From assembly GCA_937871985.1 (NCBI GenBank), contig CALMPB010000259.1, positions 1 through 17,533 of the forward strand: a DNA stretch of 17,533 nt, written 5' to 3'. The translations under genes were made by a program, and so were the position numbers. Positions 15,581 to 17,533 of this stretch are shown here, in pieces. The first letter of the stretch is position 1. Each line of letters opens with the position of its first letter. The stretch comes from an uncultured Burkholderiaceae bacterium. GTDB lineage: Bacteria > Pseudomonadota > Gammaproteobacteria > Burkholderiales > Burkholderiaceae. The notes beneath the pieces are model-generated. The model was not told the origin of the DNA. It saw only the letters and a program-made list of their open reading frames with translations, and did not search any database.

Positions 15581-16205
15581 ACGCGCAGAGCAGCCCGCGG
15601 CTGGTCGATCCTGTTGCCCAATCCCCGCGGCGCGCCGGGGCGGGAGCGCGGGTTCGCCAGCGGTGTCGTGGGCGACATGGGCGGGGCGGATGCGCGGGAT
15701 CTCCTCTCTGGCATCGACCACTTCGTCACGGCGGGGATCGCCGATCCGGACAGGGTGGCGGTGACCGGAACCAGCTATAGCGGCTTCATGTCTGCAATGC
15801 TGGTCACGCTCGCCGACCGGCTGGCCGCGGCCGTGCCCATCTCGCCGATCACAAACTGGTGCAGTCAGCATTTCACATCGCATATTCCGGCGTTCGACGC
15901 GGTGTTTCTTGCAGACCCGGAGGACATGTCGGCGGCCAATATCTGGAGAGAAATCCTGTGTTTCGTGCGGCCGGGCAGTCACCCCGACGCTCATCATGGC
16001 CGGCGAGCTGGACCGCAACACGCCGCCCGGGCAGGCGCTGGAGTTTCACGCGGCGCTGCTCCAGGCAGGGTGCTCGTCCGCGCTGCGCGTCTATCCCCGG
16101 GCAGGTCATTCGCTGCGCGGTTACCCCGAATATCTCGACAGCGCGGCGCGCCGGATCCTTTGGCTGGAGGACCATCGCCGGGGTGCGAGAGCGGCCGTGG
16201 CGTAG
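15581..16205 (+). pseudogene. 3' fragment of an S9-family (prolyl oligopeptidase-like) serine peptidase
   Basis: About 205 codons remain of a family normally 600-700 residues long. The first frame (to about 15955) reads AARGWSILLPNPRGAPG, then GDMGGADARDLLSGID and the nucleophile elbow GTSYSGFM, with the serine codon at 15773-15775. The second frame (from about 15975 to 16205) reads TPTLIMAGELDRNTPPGQA, with the aspartate codon at 16011-16013, and AGHSLRGYPEY, with the histidine codon at 16107-16109. All three triad codons survive but in different frames, so a frameshift lies between about 15945 and 15985. The beta-propeller and the usual start are absent, and homology begins only some 40 bp after purU. 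A functional protein is very unlikely. It converges on the TetR gene. Confidence 0.8.
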
Positions 16206-16217
16206 CGAGCGATCTGT

Positions 16218-16838
16218 TCAGGCTGCTGCGGCGGGCCGCCGGGCCTTTATACTTCCGGCGCGCGCCAGCCTCAGTTGCTCTTCCCCGCACAGAATCTCGA
16301 TGTAAAGCGTTGCCGAGCGCCGCCGCTCGGCAACGCTTTGGTGCACACCGATCGCGTAATAACCAACCTGGTGATAGTAGAAGACCCGCGCACGGATCGT
16401 GGCGTGCGCATCGTCATAGCCGATCGCTTCGAAGAATTTGCGCAACATATCGAGCCGTTCGCGGTCCGCCCGCTCAATTGCCCATTCGGCCCGCTTCTCG
16501 GATCGAGCCCATTCGCGCACGGCAAGGTCGAGCTGATAGTCATAGCCGTCGCCCTCAATGAGCCGGTCGGCCGCCATTTCGAGCCAAGCGACCGCTTCCG
16601 CCGGCTTCGATGGCGGCGGCGTGTCGGGAAGGAAACGGCACGTCTTCTCCCATTGTTCGAGGACCAGATCGAGCAGATGGTCGCGGTCGCGGAAGTGGTG
16701 GTAAAAACCGCCGCGTGTCACGCCGAGCCGGCTCGCGAGCCGATCGACCTTTACCCCTGCAATCCCCTCGTCGACCAGCGTCCTTAGCGCGGCCTCCACC
16801 CAGTCCTCGACGGTATTCTTTGGCGTGCGTCCGGCCAT
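16218..16838 (-). CDS. TetR/AcrR-family transcriptional regulator
   Basis: This 206-residue dimeric DNA-binding repressor-type protein has an N-terminal helix-turn-helix domain in residues 10-60: WVEAALRTLVDEGIAGVKVDRLA, then SRLGVTRGGFYHHFRDRDHLL, the classical TetR recognition helix and following FYHHF. The rest (61-206) is the helical ligand-binding part, with DLAVREWARSEKR typical of the AcrR subgroup. The start at 16838 has a weak AGGA upstream. The gene converges on the decayed S9 peptidase, with 12 bases between the two stops. It may control the sox or hydrolase genes, but only proximity suggests this. Its ligand is unknown. A perfect 16-bp inverted repeat lies inside the coding region. 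Confidence 0.9.
   Translation of the reverse strand: MAGRTPKNTVEDWVEAALRTLVDEGIAGVKVDRLASRLGVTRGGFYHHFRDRDHLLDLVLEQWEKTCRFLPDTPPPSKPAEAVAWLEMAADRLIEGDGYDYQLDLAVREWARSEKRAEWAIERADRERLDMLRKFFEAIGYDDAHATIRARVFYYHQVGYYAIGVHQSVAERRRSATLYIEILCGEEQLRLARAGSIKARRPAAAA
16304..16339. repeat. 16-bp perfect inverted repeat inside the TetR gene
   Basis: The arm at 16304-16319 (aaagcgttgccgagcg) is exactly complementary to 16324-16339, with loop ccgc. It encodes part of the C-terminal region of the TetR-family protein (around SVAERRRSATL), so it would fold as a very strong hairpin in the mRNA, or in the + strand read-through transcript from purU. It begins and ends in AAA/TTT. No long T-run follows on either side, so a plain terminator is not clear. 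Confidence 0.7.
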
Positions 16839-16902
16839 GATCTCTTAATTCCTGCATTTCGCCCGACATAGCATCATTCCGCGCGAATGGGCGCCTCCGG
16901 GC

Positions 16903-17214
16903 TCATGTTGGTAGCTGTGCGCAATCGGCCCTCGCGTGCAAGTCCGAAGGATCATTACGCTCGATCGCGATATCCGCGGTCTCAAACAAGTCATCCGCGT
17001 CGGGCCTGACGATCAGGTCCGCACATGTCGCATCAAGCGCGGCGAGTTGTTCGTCGCGGCTGCAGACGCCCGCCGGCGGCAGCTAGGTATGCCCGTCCCA
17101 GAACAGCGTAGAGCGTGCAGCAGCAAGGCGCGCCTAACCAATTCCGTCATTCGTACGGCACTGTATGTTTTTAGGCAGGAAATCAAGGTCGGCCGATGTC
17201 CGACGAGATGCGCC
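16903..17214 (-). pseudogene. Possible decayed reading frame with two in-frame amber codons
   Basis: One - strand frame reads protein-like text from an ATG at 17214 to a TGA at 16903, broken only by TAG codons at 17134-17136 and 17083-17085. Fragments include ADLDFLPKNIQ, ARSTLFWDGHT and, nearest the end, ACADLIV-like CADLIVRPDADDLFETADIAI. The composition after the second stop resembles a real protein end. I do not recognise the family. The frame may be a degraded gene or a chance open frame in G+C-rich DNA. The bracketing region from 16839 to 17327 otherwise contains only the likely TetR promoter side and the G-run at 17259. Confidence 0.2.
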
Positions 17215-17258
17215 CATATTCTTTCGAGCGCCGCGTCCCGACTGACAGCTGGAGGGAA

Positions 17259-17273
17259 GGGGGGGGGAGGGGG
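17259..17273 (+). repeat. G9-A-G5 homopurine tract
   Basis: Nine G (17259-17267), one A and five G lie about 55 bp upstream of the ATG at 17328. They form a long G-run in a non-coding stretch. Runs of this length are prone to slippage in replication and to sequencing error. If the downstream frame is a real gene, the tract lies in its promoter region. Confidence 0.5.
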
Positions 17274-17327
17274 TGAGCATCGATCGGTGCTTGATCCTTC
17301 CATCAGCTCGCACGGGGCTTGAGTGCC

Positions 17328-17533
17328 ATGAAACATTTGATTGAAGCTGTTCGCGTCCGCCTTGCCAAAGTCAGCGCCAAAGTCAGCAAAAAGCTCCTGG
17401 ACGAGGGGGCTTTGCGTCACCTGCTAGCCGGGTCGACCAGCAGGCGAGCGCTGCCCGCCAATCCGATATTTTTACCGTCCGACCTTCTCGCTATCACCCG
17501 GGCGATCTGGGCGCTCGACCACAGGGTTTGCAT
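17328..17533 (+). CDS. Partial unidentified open frame running off the window
   Basis: From ATG 17328 the frame stays open for 68 codons to the window end. It starts MKHLIEAVRVRLAKVSAKVS, a basic helix with a near-repeat of AKVS, and later reads PANPIFLPSDLLAITRAIW. I recognise no family. The ribosome binding site is weak. A - strand frame starting at the last base (ATG 17533) is open for about 38 codons and is an alternative, so this call is uncertain. Confidence 0.25.
   Translation, partial: MKHLIEAVRVRLAKVSAKVSKKLLDEGALRHLLAGSTSRRALPANPIFLPSDLLAITRAIWALDHRVC

Noticed and set aside
15538..15780. An 80-codon frame with a GTGA overlap with purU
   Set aside because: The overlap looks operon-like, but the text is the wrong frame of the S9 peptidase remnant, which is clearly peptidase in another frame.
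14921..16021. A 366-codon - strand frame opposite purU and the S9 remnant
   Set aside because: It overlaps the confirmed purU on the other strand and has no recognisable domain.
1..17533. CRISPR array or tRNA gene
   Set aside because: I found no regularly spaced short repeats and no cloverleaf with a T-loop-like GTTCGAATCC element outside coding genes.

Overview
The window is GC-rich DNA from what is most likely an alphaproteobacterium, plausibly a sphingomonad. That placement is an inference from base composition and the style of the sarcosine oxidase proteins; there is no rRNA or other marker to prove it. It splits into a defence island on the left (about 1-8,920) and a metabolic segment on the right (about 8,920-16,200), followed by a gene-poor tail.

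Left half. On the + strand, three close genes (285-3194) form a restriction-modification-like module: an N6-adenine DNA methyltransferase, a 309-residue unrecognised protein with a possible nuclease core, and a 162-residue protein with a better PD-(D/E)xK-like core. The module lies between two imperfect 100-bp direct repeats (81-180 and 3213-3312, 78% identical). On the - strand follow a reverse transcriptase of the Abi/unknown-group defence type (3530-5215) with a poly-aspartate tail, a 381-bp stretch upstream of it with several nested inverted repeats, and a three-gene ABC-3C (ABC three-component) conflict system (5597-8540): a DUF2326-type SMC-like ATPase, a small middle component and a component with a nuclease-like N-terminus. 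The ABC-3C genes are chained by two ATGA overlaps. No phage, integrase or transposase gene is visible.

Right half. An amidohydrolase gene on the - strand is cut short after about one third of its length (8917-9360), next to the defence island. Divergent from it is a complete heterotetrameric sarcosine oxidase operon, soxB-soxD-soxA-soxG, followed by purU. Sarcosine oxidase demethylates sarcosine to glycine, giving H2O2 and 5,10-methylene-tetrahydrofolate; PurU hydrolyses 10-formyl-tetrahydrofolate to formate and tetrahydrofolate, so the set couples N-methyl oxidation to folate recycling. Directly after purU lies the decayed 3' end of an S9-family peptidase, frameshifted between its serine and its aspartate/histidine codons. 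A TetR/AcrR-type regulator converges on it (16218-16838).

The last 700 bases hold what may be a decayed reading frame with two in-frame amber codons, a G9 run, and the start of an unidentified open frame running off the window. The sox operon is therefore intact but bounded on both sides by broken hydrolase genes, which suggests repeated recombination at this locus.
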